A stretch of DNA of 41,944 nucleotides from a virus, in the IMG/VR virus record IMGVR_UViG_3300021062_000031, positions 1 to 41,944 of that record, one strand, 5' to 3'. Position 1 is the first letter of the stretch. Each line of letters starts with the position of its first letter. The position numbers were made by a program, and so were the translations under genes. This document shows, one piece after another, positions 22,382 through 31,113 of the stretch. A model generated the notes under the pieces. That model was not told where the DNA came from. It did not search any database and saw only the letters and a list, made by a program, of their open reading frames with translations.

Positions 22382-22891
22382 TTACATACTGCCGAAGATA
22401 ACGAGGTAGACAAAGCCATCCAGATCCGTGATGGACGAGGTATCCGCCCACACACCGATCTTGGTGCCGAGGTTCGAGTTCAGACCCGACGCCCCTGCAC
22501 CCGGAATATCAAAACCCCGCGCGCCACGGCCGGTGCCGGTCAAGGTAGCCGAAACGAAGTCGGTAGACCCGTCCGAACCTTCCACCGCCGCATCCGACGT
22601 GGAACCGGCGTTGCCAGGGTCACTGGTGGTAATGGCCTTGAAAATCACGTTGGTGCCGGTGAGGGCCGTGATATTGTGTTCCATCACCACGCGATCCACC
22701 ACGACATCCGAGACATCGCAGTAAGCCTTGCCGTCAGCCTGGGTAAGCACCGCATCCGCCGCCAAATCCGTGATGGAGTATTTGCATACTTTCACGACTT
22801 TGGTAACGCGATCCGCCGCTTGCGTGGGTTGAAAACCCACCGAAGCCACAACCAGCAGAGCCGCCGAAAGAATCGAAATCAGTTTTTTCAT
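22382..22891 (-). CDS. Exported protein between capsid and adaptor genes (169 aa)
   Basis: SD AGGAGG, then a Sec signal peptide (MKKLISILSAALLVVASVGF, cleavage near TQA). The mature part is Thr/Ser/Asp/Gly-rich beta (VVMEHNITALTGTNVIFKAI). Lying directly downstream of the major capsid gene, it occupies a decoration-protein position, yet the signal peptide implies export. No family recognised. Confidence 0.75.
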   Translation of the reverse strand: MKKLISILSAALLVVASVGFQPTQAADRVTKVVKVCKYSITDLAADAVLTQADGKAYCDVSDVVVDRVVMEHNITALTGTNVIFKAITTSDPGNAGSTSDAAVEGSDGSTDFVSATLTGTGRGARGFDIPGAGASGLNSNLGTKIGVWADTSSITDLDGFVYLVIFGSM

Positions 22892-22903
22892 GGTTGCGCC
22901 TCC

Positions 22904-24058
22904 TTAAACGGCCAGGTTGTGGTAACGGTACAGGGTTTCCCGAGGATTACGGAAAACAGCGGTGAACTCGCCGAGAATCATTTCCCGAACAAAGTCGCCA
23001 TCTTCCGGCAGCGGCTTGGTGATCCAGGCGCGGCCTGCCATCGGGTGAACCGAAATGTTTCCGGCTTGGTAGAAATACACTTCGTCTTTTCTCAGATCCG
23101 GCACCAAGCGCACTTTTACTTGTGCCGAAGAGCCGAAATCATAGACTTTGACGAAGTTGCTGATCTTGCCGGAGTCTTGAGGCACCGCGTGGATGACCCG
23201 GTTCTCCTGCAATTCGTTCAGTTTGCGCTGCTGGCGAGTAGACACTGCCATGCAGATCTTGCGGGCATCCGCACCATTGGACAGCGCGGTTTCAATCACT
23301 CCCTCAAGGAAGTTCTTATCAATCGCCGCACCCGCCTGATCGGTGTTGGTGCCGTAAGTCGCAGCCGCCCACCGCATACCGCCCATCTTGCGATCGGTGT
23401 AGTTGGTGGAGTCGTTGGCGTGGCGCATGCCGTTGATGAAAGAGAACTGAAGCTCTTTGACAATCTCTTTGGTGAGATCGGCAATTTGCTTGTCCAGTTT
23501 CATCTCGTTGCCCACAGCCTTGACGTGCTGCGAGGTGCCGGTGAGTTTGGCTTCACGCTGAAAGATCTGCGTGTAGTTAAAGAACCGGCTGCCCTTTTGG
23601 CTGTCATCCCGACCCGCCGAGAAGCCTTCAACGCGGGGGTTGGCATACAACATGACTTCGGACAGGTTGGCATGGCTGGAAGCCGTGGTGCCGACTTGAC
23701 CGCGTGACACGTTGTAGGAACTGGCGTTGGTGACAACCGTGATGGTCGAGTTCACCAGCAGAACTTCATCATCAATGTAGAGGAGAGTCAGACCATCAAT
23801 GTAGCGCTTGGGGGCATTGGTGCCCGAAGCAACGGTGATGGTGGTGCCGGTGGAGGTAGTGAGCGCCGCCCCCAAAGTATCTTTGAAGCCGACGAGGGTT
23901 TTATCCACCCACTCAAATTTGTTGGAAGTGACCATCTCATCCAGGTTCAGGAACTCGGAGAGAAAGTCGGTGTTGCGATCAGCGACAGCGGAAAGCATCT
24001 TGTGGACGGCTTCCAACTTGCCACCGAAATCGGTAGCGTAACTAATGGTTCCAGACAT
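22904..24058 (-). CDS. Major capsid protein, SU10 type (384 aa)
   Basis: The start follows AAGGAG. Features of the SU10-like HK97-fold capsid family are visible: an N-terminal arm, a beta-rich region with DEVLLVNSTITVVTNASSYN, the signature FFNYTQIFQREAKLTGTSQ, the long spine helix (LDKQIADLTKEIVKELQFSF), then RVIHAVPQDSG and RLVPDLRKDEVYFYQAG. It is preceded by the scaffold gene. It forms the icosahedral shell. Confidence 0.9.
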   Translation of the reverse strand: MSGTISYATDFGGKLEAVHKMLSAVADRNTDFLSEFLNLDEMVTSNKFEWVDKTLVGFKDTLGAALTTSTGTTITVASGTNAPKRYIDGLTLLYIDDEVLLVNSTITVVTNASSYNVSRGQVGTTASSHANLSEVMLYANPRVEGFSAGRDDSQKGSRFFNYTQIFQREAKLTGTSQHVKAVGNEMKLDKQIADLTKEIVKELQFSFINGMRHANDSTNYTDRKMGGMRWAAATYGTNTDQAGAAIDKNFLEGVIETALSNGADARKICMAVSTRQQRKLNELQENRVIHAVPQDSGKISNFVKVYDFGSSAQVKVRLVPDLRKDEVYFYQAGNISVHPMAGRAWITKPLPEDGDFVREMILGEFTAVFRNPRETLYRYHNLAV

Positions 24059-24074
24059 TGGGATTTCTCCTTAA

Positions 24075-24983
24075 TTATTTGGCTCGTAACGCCCGGATCA
24101 TGGAGAGTTCATCCCCTTTCTCCAGGGCTTTCTCGAAGCTGCTGACAGTGGAAGCAGGCACAGCGTTGGAGGACTCCACGTACATTTCCTGCTTCATCTG
24201 TTGTTTGGCTTCGGGGGTGAGCTGCGCTTTCGGCTGGGCCACCAGTCCGAGCTCGCTGGCATACTTTTTCAGGTGCGGGCCGATCTGCTGGGCGATATGC
24301 GTGCGAATCTGAGGGTTGTTGATCGCATAGTGATACGCCTGATCGACCGTTACACCGTGTTGTTGGGCGAGTTGCTGAGCGTGCGCAATCACCATCGCAC
24401 TCTCGGCATTCACCGCTTCATTGAAAACCGCTCTTTCAATGGCGGAGATGGGCTCATCGTTCCCGAACTTCTCGGCAATCTTGGCGAAAGAGGGAACGTA
24501 AGTGTCCAAAAACTCCACCGTCTTCTGATTGACGGCATCCGCGACCTGCTGGTAGTGCTGCGCCTGCCGTTGCTGCTCTTCCTGCTCGAATCTTTCAGCG
24601 ATGGAGTTGATCTTTTCAAACAGCGGCCCACCCACTTCCGCCAACCGGGCATCCAAGAGGGCTTGCATATGCTGAGGGTTGTTGGGATCGAAGCTGAACT
24701 CATCAAAGGGGAGCGCCGGGGCTTCCTCCTGCTGGGGGGCTTGCTGGCGCTGGGCGTATTGTTGCGTCAGATTGGGGTCAATGGCGATTTCCCGCAGGAT
24801 GGCATTGCGCCGGGCTTCAGCTTCTGATTCATCCTCTTGGGGTGGTTCTTCTACAGTTTCGGCAGGTTCGGGAGGTGTGGATGTCTCCGTTACCTGCTCT
24901 TGCGAGTCTTCTTGTCCACGGATATCGGAAATAAGCGCGTTGATATCTTCCCCGGACTGCTCCGGAGTATGCTCAAGAGTCAA
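24075..24983 (-). CDS. Capsid scaffold protein (302 aa)
   Basis: TTG start (AGGAG at 7-base spacing). The sequence is almost entirely helical and Glu/Gln/Ala-rich, with an acidic Pro-rich N-terminus (TSTPPEPAETVEEPPQEDES) and a coiled coil (INSIAERFEQEEQQRQAQHY). The C-terminal helix (SSFEKALEKGDELSMIRALR) probably contacts the capsid. Position directly upstream of the capsid gene is the standard scaffold position. Confidence 0.85.
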   Translation of the reverse strand: MTLEHTPEQSGEDINALISDIRGQEDSQEQVTETSTPPEPAETVEEPPQEDESEAEARRNAILREIAIDPNLTQQYAQRQQAPQQEEAPALPFDEFSFDPNNPQHMQALLDARLAEVGGPLFEKINSIAERFEQEEQQRQAQHYQQVADAVNQKTVEFLDTYVPSFAKIAEKFGNDEPISAIERAVFNEAVNAESAMVIAHAQQLAQQHGVTVDQAYHYAINNPQIRTHIAQQIGPHLKKYASELGLVAQPKAQLTPEAKQQMKQEMYVESSNAVPASTVSSFEKALEKGDELSMIRALRAK

Positions 24984-24995
24984 AATACGTCTCCT

Positions 24996-25286
24996 CTAGT
25001 TGCTTTCAGGTTTCTTGAGTGTTTGCAAAATCTCTCGTTGCTGGTCAATCAACCCCACACACCGCTTGATCCCACTGACAAACGCCATTTGAGAAGCAAT
25101 CGCGGTGGCTTGATCGGGAGTGAATGAATTCACGTCTGGCGTGTAGGTTTTTACCAGTGTTTCAGCCAGCTCAGAAAAGGCTTTCCAGCCTTCACTTTCG
25201 GCCATTTCGGTGATGAGTTCAGCCGTGCGCAGGGCTTTCACCCGCTCAGCATCATTGGCCGAGCGGGTGAGCATCTGTTTAAACAT
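24996..25286 (-). CDS. Small helical head-module protein (96 aa)
   Basis: The ATG overlaps the previous stop (TAATG). All-helical, charged (RVKALRTAELITEMAESEGW), no Gly-rich or membrane parts. It lies between the head-fibre-like gene and the scaffold. A small chaperone or head-assembly role is possible; family unknown. Confidence 0.7.
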   Translation of the reverse strand: MFKQMLTRSANDAERVKALRTAELITEMAESEGWKAFSELAETLVKTYTPDVNSFTPDQATAIASQMAFVSGIKRCVGLIDQQREILQTLKKPESN

Positions 25287-25912
25287 TAGACAGCCGCGCT
25301 AAAAGGGGTTGCTTCGGTGCCGGTAGCCGTCAGGGTGCAGCGGACATACCAAGTGTCTGCGGCTACATCAATCAACTCGATAAGATCACCTCTGATACCG
25401 CCTTTAGTAGAACCGTTCATGGTGATGGTATCGGTATCTGCGGCCGTTTCAAAAGCCAGCTCACCATCGCCGCCATCCTGAGCGACCAGGGCCACACCGG
25501 TCATGATGTCATTCCCAGTTACTTGGATGACGTTGTTGTTAGAGGTAACGGTGGTGAGGGTGACGAATTTCAAAGACAACCCAGAACCCGTAGCGGCCGG
25601 GAGTGTCACGGTGACACCAGCGGCGCGGTTCAGGGTAATGATGGCGTTGTTATGAGATTGAGCGGTGACAGCCAGAGTGGCAGCGGTGACATCGATCACA
25701 CGATTGGCAATGGAGCCGGTCATGGTCAACACGCCAGCTTCAGAGCGTCCCAAGACGACATCCGGTGTTGCCGAGCCGCTGCCCCACTCCATATCGCCAT
25801 CGGCTCTTTGTTGGTAGCGGTTATTGGTGTCACCCTGCACTTTCCGGGTTACAACCACTTGGTCCGCGTTGGTGTAAATGGCGTCCTGCCGCTCTTGAAG
25901 GAAATCACCCAT
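25286..25912 (-). CDS. Head fibre / decoration protein (208 aa)
   Basis: ATG at 25912 chosen because AAGGAG precedes it; an upstream in-frame extension lacks an SD. The short N-terminus is followed by Thr/Val/Asn/Ala-rich beta repeats (ITLNRAAGVTVTLPAATGSG, IELIDVAADTWYVRCTLTAT), a pattern seen in phage head fibres and decoration proteins. It overlaps the portal stop by 8 bases. Confidence 0.7.
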   Translation of the reverse strand: MGDFLQERQDAIYTNADQVVVTRKVQGDTNNRYQQRADGDMEWGSGSATPDVVLGRSEAGVLTMTGSIANRVIDVTAATLAVTAQSHNNAIITLNRAAGVTVTLPAATGSGLSLKFVTLTTVTSNNNVIQVTGNDIMTGVALVAQDGGDGELAFETAADTDTITMNGSTKGGIRGDLIELIDVAADTWYVRCTLTATGTEATPFSAAV

Positions 25913-28019
25913 CTTTTTTCTCCTTTTTGGCCTGATTCTCACTGAATTCCTGTTGACGTTCGCTCATCTGCGCCCCATGGTGGTCCATATTAGCCTTGTG
26001 TTCTGCCTGTTCAGCCGATTGGGCGAGTTGTTCCTGCTTGGCGGCGCAATTGCACTCGATTTCTTTCTCTTTCAGTAAGAGTTCTTGCTGCTTGAGGGTC
26101 AATTCCTGCGCCTTCAGTTGCAATTCCATCTGTTTGATTTCGAATTCCTGCGCCAGCTTTTGTTTTTCAATCTCAAACTTGCCCATCGCCTCGGCTACGA
26201 GCATTTGCTTCTCTTCCTCTGCGGCGGCACGCTGGCTTTCATCCTGAGCCTTGCGCTCTTCGTCCTGCATCAGGAGCCGGTCTTTATCCAGATCCATCAG
26301 GTTGAAGATGTCTTCGGCCACATTGGTCCATTTGATATACGGTGCTGCCGGAGATTGAACGAGCTGAGGCAGGGCCGCGCCCATATTTTGCAACTGCTCT
26401 TGTTTGCGGATGACATTCTGGTAGCCCACAATCTTGATATCCACTTCCGGCAGAGGCAGGATGGGGAGCTCTTGCAAGGGCGCGCCGGTTTGCGGGTCTT
26501 TGGGTTGGCAGACGGCTTGTATCTCTTGGATAATTGGTCCGCTGCCATCGGCTTTTTCGAATTGCACCCGGTCATAAATAGCCTGATACGAGAGTTCCAG
26601 AGCCGGTTGGATCAAGCCATCGTTAATGTTGTAGGCATCGATGTGCATCTTGCCGCTGGCGTTGTTCTGGGCCAGGTTCTGCTCGGTAGCCGTACTCTCC
26701 CGCTCGACTTCAATCATCCCTTTGACGACTTTGGGGACGGTGACCGTCTCAAATTCCACCTTGAGCGCTTGCAGATCCACCATGGCTTGCTGCTGCTTAC
26801 TCAGATCATCAATCAAGGGAACAAGGTTAGCCGCGACGGACTCCGGCCCGGCTAGCTTGGTGAACGCGCCAGGGCGGCGCACCACGTTGTAAGGGTTGAA
26901 AACGCCGTCATCGTAGTATTTATAAGCGTTGTGCTGGGTGAGATTGACTTCATCGATCCAACTGTTGAAAATCCGGTTGGCGGATTTCAAGATGCCAAGG
27001 CCCTTGCTGTTCAGTCCGTAGCCGTACAGGCTGTCCCCATCTCTCCGGAGCGCCATCCAGACATAGGGGGACTTGGGGCAACCCGGCGGGAATGGTTGGA
27101 AGCGAATGAGCACCTTGTCATTCACAATGGTGGCGAGGTAGTTCCGATAAACCTGATCGCCGATCTTTACCCGGTCAATCCACGCTTCTTTAATGCGTAG
27201 TCCACGGGTCTTGTTCTTGACTTCGTTTTTCTTGTCGAGAACCTCGGTGTTTTTCTCGTCATCCTTGGAGATTTCAGACAGGTTGAAATAGTTGTTTTTC
27301 CCGGCCTTGGCATCGGCCATGAGATCTTCGTAGTAGCGATAAGTCTCTTCCATCCGGGTGGTTTTGTTGATGTCCCCCTTGGTGGGGTACATGACAAAAC
27401 AATCCAGATCCACGACATCAATCCAGACATTATCAAAGGTGGTCTTGGTTTCCGGCTTCCGGACTTTCTTGATGCCAATGGGGGCAATGGCGGGCATCCC
27501 CATTTCATCTAGGGTTTCACCCATCACCGGCTCGTCTACCCAGTTGTATTCAACCGTGGAGTCTTCGCGCCAGTAGACCTTCAGACAGGCGTGATTCTTG
27601 CGGGCCAGATCCTGATAGGCCCGCCCGAGCTGTTCGGCGAATTTGTTGCGGTGAAAGCGATACTCCAGATACTTTTGCATGACATCCGCACCGGGATGAT
27701 CCTCTTCGGTGCGGCCGGAGATGGTGAAGATCTGGTCATTTTTAGGAATCGTGGTTGAGTGGATATGGGCAAACCAGCTTTCAGCGGCGTCATAAGCCCA
27801 AGGCAAACAAGTGTTGCTCATCCAGTCCAGCTCAGGAGATTCGATGGGCTCCATCCGGCAATGGTAAGCGTCTTCACACTCTTTGGCGTGATCCATGTAC
27901 TTCTTGCGCTCAGCCTTGCCCTTGTCCCAGCAGTCCTTGACGAAGGTGATGATCTCTTCCTGATCATCGGCAGACAAAGTAACAGGCTTGGCCTGGATGA
28001 CTGTCTTTTGGGTTTCCAT
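25905..28019 (-). CDS. Portal protein (704 aa)
   Basis: Large podovirus-type portal placed directly after the large terminase. The N-terminal clip/stem region (DCWDKGKAERKKYMDHAKEC, WMSNTCLPWAYDAAESWFAH), central wing (WIDVVDLDCFVMYPTKGD) and MIEVERESTATEQNLAQNNA are typical of this portal class. The C-terminus is a long Gln/Glu/Lys coiled coil (about residues 585-704), resembling a barrel helix extended by a charged tail. Forms the dodecameric DNA gate and terminase docking site. Confidence 0.9.
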   Translation of the reverse strand: METQKTVIQAKPVTLSADDQEEIITFVKDCWDKGKAERKKYMDHAKECEDAYHCRMEPIESPELDWMSNTCLPWAYDAAESWFAHIHSTTIPKNDQIFTISGRTEEDHPGADVMQKYLEYRFHRNKFAEQLGRAYQDLARKNHACLKVYWREDSTVEYNWVDEPVMGETLDEMGMPAIAPIGIKKVRKPETKTTFDNVWIDVVDLDCFVMYPTKGDINKTTRMEETYRYYEDLMADAKAGKNNYFNLSEISKDDEKNTEVLDKKNEVKNKTRGLRIKEAWIDRVKIGDQVYRNYLATIVNDKVLIRFQPFPPGCPKSPYVWMALRRDGDSLYGYGLNSKGLGILKSANRIFNSWIDEVNLTQHNAYKYYDDGVFNPYNVVRRPGAFTKLAGPESVAANLVPLIDDLSKQQQAMVDLQALKVEFETVTVPKVVKGMIEVERESTATEQNLAQNNASGKMHIDAYNINDGLIQPALELSYQAIYDRVQFEKADGSGPIIQEIQAVCQPKDPQTGAPLQELPILPLPEVDIKIVGYQNVIRKQEQLQNMGAALPQLVQSPAAPYIKWTNVAEDIFNLMDLDKDRLLMQDEERKAQDESQRAAAEEEKQMLVAEAMGKFEIEKQKLAQEFEIKQMELQLKAQELTLKQQELLLKEKEIECNCAAKQEQLAQSAEQAEHKANMDHHGAQMSERQQEFSENQAKKEKKDG

Positions 28020-29410
28020 TAACGTCCTCGTAAGACTTTATTCAGCGCGTTGGGGACAGTGACTGCCGGGCCGGTGGTGGTGGATTTCAGTACAATCGGA
28101 TCGTATTTCTCTACCAGGTAGCTCGCCGCGTCCCAGATATGCTTGGTGAACTTGCTCTTGGGGTTCTTTTCGATGTCTTTGACCGTGGGCTCGTCAATCT
28201 GGCCGGTGCCTTCCTTGTATTTGAGGTTTTGGCAGTTCCAGATCAACCATTTGCACTTGGGGTTGATGAAAACCCTTCTCACGCCTGTGGTATTGCAGAC
28301 CGCTGCATTCCACGCTGCAACCCTGTCCAGAACCGCCGGGTTCTTTTCCCGCACGTCCACCCGCACCCTCGCTGGGTAGTTGTGAAAGTTGAAGCGGTTC
28401 ACCATTTGCGTGTAGCTGGTGCCGCCCACTTGCTCAGTCCGGACATCCCGGTTGTTCCCTGATGCGTCCCCGGTGATGACAATGGAGCGCTCATGCTCGG
28501 GGTAGCGCCTAACGAATTCATCGATGCATTCGTTGATATTGGTGTTCTCGATGACAATCTCGTCAAAGAAATGATATTCGCCGTTGTACCGGTGAGCCAA
28601 AGCCCACGACATCGGGTCAACGTTGAAATCGCAGGTGAGGTAGACATCCAGGTCCTTTTTGTAAGGTGTTTCCTGGATGTTGACATCGGAAAAGTTGTAG
28701 CTCACAAGGCCTCTCGTGTAGTCCCCGTCCAGTCCGAGAACCATGATTTTCCAGAGCTCTTCGTCATAACTGGCTTTCAAGGATGCAATGAACGCATCCG
28801 ACACATGCGGGTTGTCCAGTGTTCTCGCAATCACTCGGCGTTGACTCACCCGAATGGTGTTGCCGCGAATTTCCTGCTCTGTTACTCCGGCGTTTTCAAC
28901 GAAGTGGTGATACAGCCAGTCTTTTTGTGCTTGGGGGTTGGTGGTGAGGATCACCCGGATCGGATCGCCTGCTTTCGCTTGCCGCAATCGCCCCAGGAAT
29001 TCCAGATAGGAAGCCTCCGGAATCAACGAAGCCTCTTCCAGGTGCCCGCCGATGCCGTTAACAGACCGAAGGCTCTGCGGGTCATCCACACCTTTGAAAA
29101 TGATGCGGGCATCATCCCAGCCGGGAATGCGGATGATATGATCCGACTTGTTATGTTTATAGCGAACCTTGGCATCATCCAGGAGTTGCTCGTAGGTTTC
29201 ACAGGTGGTGATTTTCAGTCGGGCGTAAGTATCCGCCCCCACCAACCAGGTAGCGCCGTGGTTTTGTGAAAGGACAGACAGGCCGGTTAGTGAGCCAAGA
29301 AAGGTTTTACCGCTGCCCACGCCGCCCTGATAAAGCTTGATGTCGTAATCCACGCCTGCGTCAGCGTTGAACACTTCCCATTGCTTGGGGAGGAGTTTGA
29401 TATCAAGCAT
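28019..29410 (-). CDS. terL: Terminase large subunit (463 aa)
   Basis: DNA-packaging motor with ATPase and nuclease domains. Walker A is GGVGSGKT (residues 29-36). A Walker B-type acidic pair occurs in GHLEEAS (122-128), with the coupling motif TTNPQ (156-160). Nuclease acidic residues are D261 (TCDFNVDPMSW), D315 (VITGDASGNN) and D427 (HIWDAASYL). It overlaps the small subunit start by 8 bases and abuts the portal. Confidence 0.95.
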   Translation of the reverse strand: MLDIKLLPKQWEVFNADAGVDYDIKLYQGGVGSGKTFLGSLTGLSVLSQNHGATWLVGADTYARLKITTCETYEQLLDDAKVRYKHNKSDHIIRIPGWDDARIIFKGVDDPQSLRSVNGIGGHLEEASLIPEASYLEFLGRLRQAKAGDPIRVILTTNPQAQKDWLYHHFVENAGVTEQEIRGNTIRVSQRRVIARTLDNPHVSDAFIASLKASYDEELWKIMVLGLDGDYTRGLVSYNFSDVNIQETPYKKDLDVYLTCDFNVDPMSWALAHRYNGEYHFFDEIVIENTNINECIDEFVRRYPEHERSIVITGDASGNNRDVRTEQVGGTSYTQMVNRFNFHNYPARVRVDVREKNPAVLDRVAAWNAAVCNTTGVRRVFINPKCKWLIWNCQNLKYKEGTGQIDEPTVKDIEKNPKSKFTKHIWDAASYLVEKYDPIVLKSTTTGPAVTVPNALNKVLRGR

Positions 29411-29852
29411 CGGGGGAAACGTTGAATCCCGGTGTCTCTGTCTCTTCCGGGTCTTGCTTGGCGAGCTCGGCCAGTTCTTTCTTGTAGCGGTGCTTCTGTC
29501 TTTCCAGAATCAACGCCAGCCCGGCCTTATGGTCATTGTCTGCAAACTTGCTGGAGTAGCCTTCGCCGTCTTGAATGGTGAGCCCAATCAAACCAGACCG
29601 GCGGGCTTCCCTGATTTGTTTGCCGGTGTCCAGAATGAGGTCCATATAGACCGAATGAATCTCTTCCAGTTCATCTAGAACGTCATTCTCGATTTTTGCG
29701 GATATTTCCGATTTTTTACGAGTCCAGCCTTCGTGGTTTGCCTTGTCGCTGACTTGCTTTGCGGTTAATCCGAAATCAGCGGCGATGTCCTTGGGTTTCT
29801 CCCCGGTGAGGTAGCGTTTCTTGATGGCCGCCCAATTGACGGGTTTCTTCAT
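29403..29852 (-). CDS. terS: Terminase small subunit (149 aa)
   Basis: The N-terminus holds a helix-turn-helix (IKKRYLTGEKPKDIAADFGL, then KQVSDKANHEGW) of the terminase small-subunit type, followed by a coiled-coil middle and an acidic C-terminus. It overlaps both the large subunit and the glycosyltransferase start. It recognises phage DNA for packaging. Confidence 0.85.
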   Translation of the reverse strand: MKKPVNWAAIKKRYLTGEKPKDIAADFGLTAKQVSDKANHEGWTRKKSEISAKIENDVLDELEEIHSVYMDLILDTGKQIREARRSGLIGLTIQDGEGYSSKFADNDHKAGLALILERQKHRYKKELAELAKQDPEETETPGFNVSPDA

Positions 29853-30838
29853 ACAAGACTCTTCAGTCCTTCTAATCTGGCCGCCGGGATCTTGCGGTAA
29901 TAGTCCGAAAGTACCAGACCCACTTGATCATAAAGCGGGAGTTCCAGGGCTTTCCGGTAACAACTGGCAGCGGCGGCGGGTTCGTTTAAGGCTTCATACA
30001 CTAATCCGATGAGCGTGATGGGTTCCGCTCGCTCGGGTTCAAGGCGGTGGCAAATCTGAAGCAGGCGCAGGGCATGCTCTAGGCGTTGGGTGTCTTTATC
30101 TTCTCCAGCGATTTCAAGATTGAGTTTCCCGCAATAAAGAAGCGAAATGAATCGGGTAGCAGGGTCGACGCCGGGATAGTGGCTGGCTCGGTAAAAGAGC
30201 TCTTCGGCGTTTCGTTTGTATAGACTGACGTTTTCAGGTTTGTCGGGATGGACAGCGAGAAACCGATAAGACTCAGCGATTCCAAACCAATTCTCCGGGT
30301 CTTTCTCTTGTAGGATTTTTAGATATTTGAGGGCGGCTTCCGGTCTTCTGGTGTGGGGTTTCCGATGGAGAACCGTGAAGTCGGAGTACATTGTTTCCGT
30401 TATGGCCGGGCGCTTGGGGATGGGGTTTTCGTGCACGTAGCCGCGCCAAGTGAAATCCTTGGTTTTGAAGACTTGCAGGCGGCGCTGGTAGCTGGATTCG
30501 TCTTGCTTGTACCGGCACCACAAGCCAGAGAGACGTTTCTTGCGGGCAAACTCACAAGCGGGGGCGATGGCTTCCGGGTTGAGTGCTACATCATCCGCAT
30601 CCAGCCAGATTGTCCAAGGCGTTTTAACCAATGAGAGAGCGTGATTTCTCGCGGCGCTGAAGTCGTCAATCCACTCAAAATGGCTAACGGTAGCGCCAAG
30701 GCTTTTGGCAATATCGACAGTACCATCGTCACTGCCAGTATCCACAATGACCATTTCATCAACGAAATCACGAATGCTTTTGAGGCAGGTTGCAAGTATC
30801 TTCTCCTCGTTCCGGACAATCATGGAGAGGGTGATCAC
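29849..30838 (-). CDS. Family 2 glycosyltransferase with C-terminal TPR-like repeats (329 aa)
   Basis: GTG start at a GTGA overlap. Residues 1-100 are a GT2 domain: SMIVRNEEKILATCLKSI, VIVDTGSDDGTVDIAK and the metal-binding DAD (WLDADD, residues 80-82). The second half contains TPR-like helical pairs (AALKYLKILQEKDPENWFGI; ALRLLQICHRLEPERAEPIT; AAASCYRKALEL). Such enzymes transfer a sugar from a nucleotide sugar to protein or glycan. Placement just ahead of the terminase genes is unusual and suggests modification of virion proteins or of the host surface. Confidence 0.85.
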   Translation of the reverse strand: MITLSMIVRNEEKILATCLKSIRDFVDEMVIVDTGSDDGTVDIAKSLGATVSHFEWIDDFSAARNHALSLVKTPWTIWLDADDVALNPEAIAPACEFARKKRLSGLWCRYKQDESSYQRRLQVFKTKDFTWRGYVHENPIPKRPAITETMYSDFTVLHRKPHTRRPEAALKYLKILQEKDPENWFGIAESYRFLAVHPDKPENVSLYKRNAEELFYRASHYPGVDPATRFISLLYCGKLNLEIAGEDKDTQRLEHALRLLQICHRLEPERAEPITLIGLVYEALNEPAAAASCYRKALELPLYDQVGLVLSDYYRKIPAARLEGLKSLV

Positions 30839-31113
30839 CAGTAGTCACCCTCGCATTCATGGCAAATCGGGCAGCCATCAATGTTGTTCGTGTGGTAAAG
30901 CTGGCAGAGCTGTTTTTCCAGTGGTTCAAGAATTTCTGAATGGAAACTCTGTTGCCGCACCTGCTCTTGCTCTTTGGTTTTTTGCTGTGCTATCTCTTCC
31001 AAAGTAGGCGGTGGGCGGTCTGGATACTTTGGGAGTGGAGCGGTAAGCATCCGGTGATACCAGTGCCGGTTTGTTTCCTGAATCAGGTTGAAAAGCATTT
31101 CGGCACTATCCAT
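30835..31113 (-). CDS. Small protein with C-terminal Cys motif, between two glycosyltransferases (92 aa)
   Basis: It overlaps both neighbours. The first two thirds is helical and Gln/Glu-rich. The C-terminus is CPICHECEGDYW, a compact three-Cys/His zinc-like motif. It may be a partner of the flanking glycosyltransferases; no family recognised. Confidence 0.7.
   Translation of the reverse strand: MDSAEMLFNLIQETNRHWYHRMLTAPLPKYPDRPPPTLEEIAQQKTKEQEQVRQQSFHSEILEPLEKQLCQLYHTNNIDGCPICHECEGDYW

Noticed and set aside
21998-23707. Long plus-strand ORF (569 codons) opposite adaptor and capsid genes
   Set aside because: It is the shadow of high-GC3 minus-strand genes; His/Arg/Gly/Val-rich composition and no SD.
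22382-29410. Tape-measure gene or programmed frameshift chaperone pair of long-tailed phages
   Set aside because: No long coiled tape-measure ORF exists; the portal, SU10-like capsid, adaptor, propeller and ejection proteins indicate a short tail.
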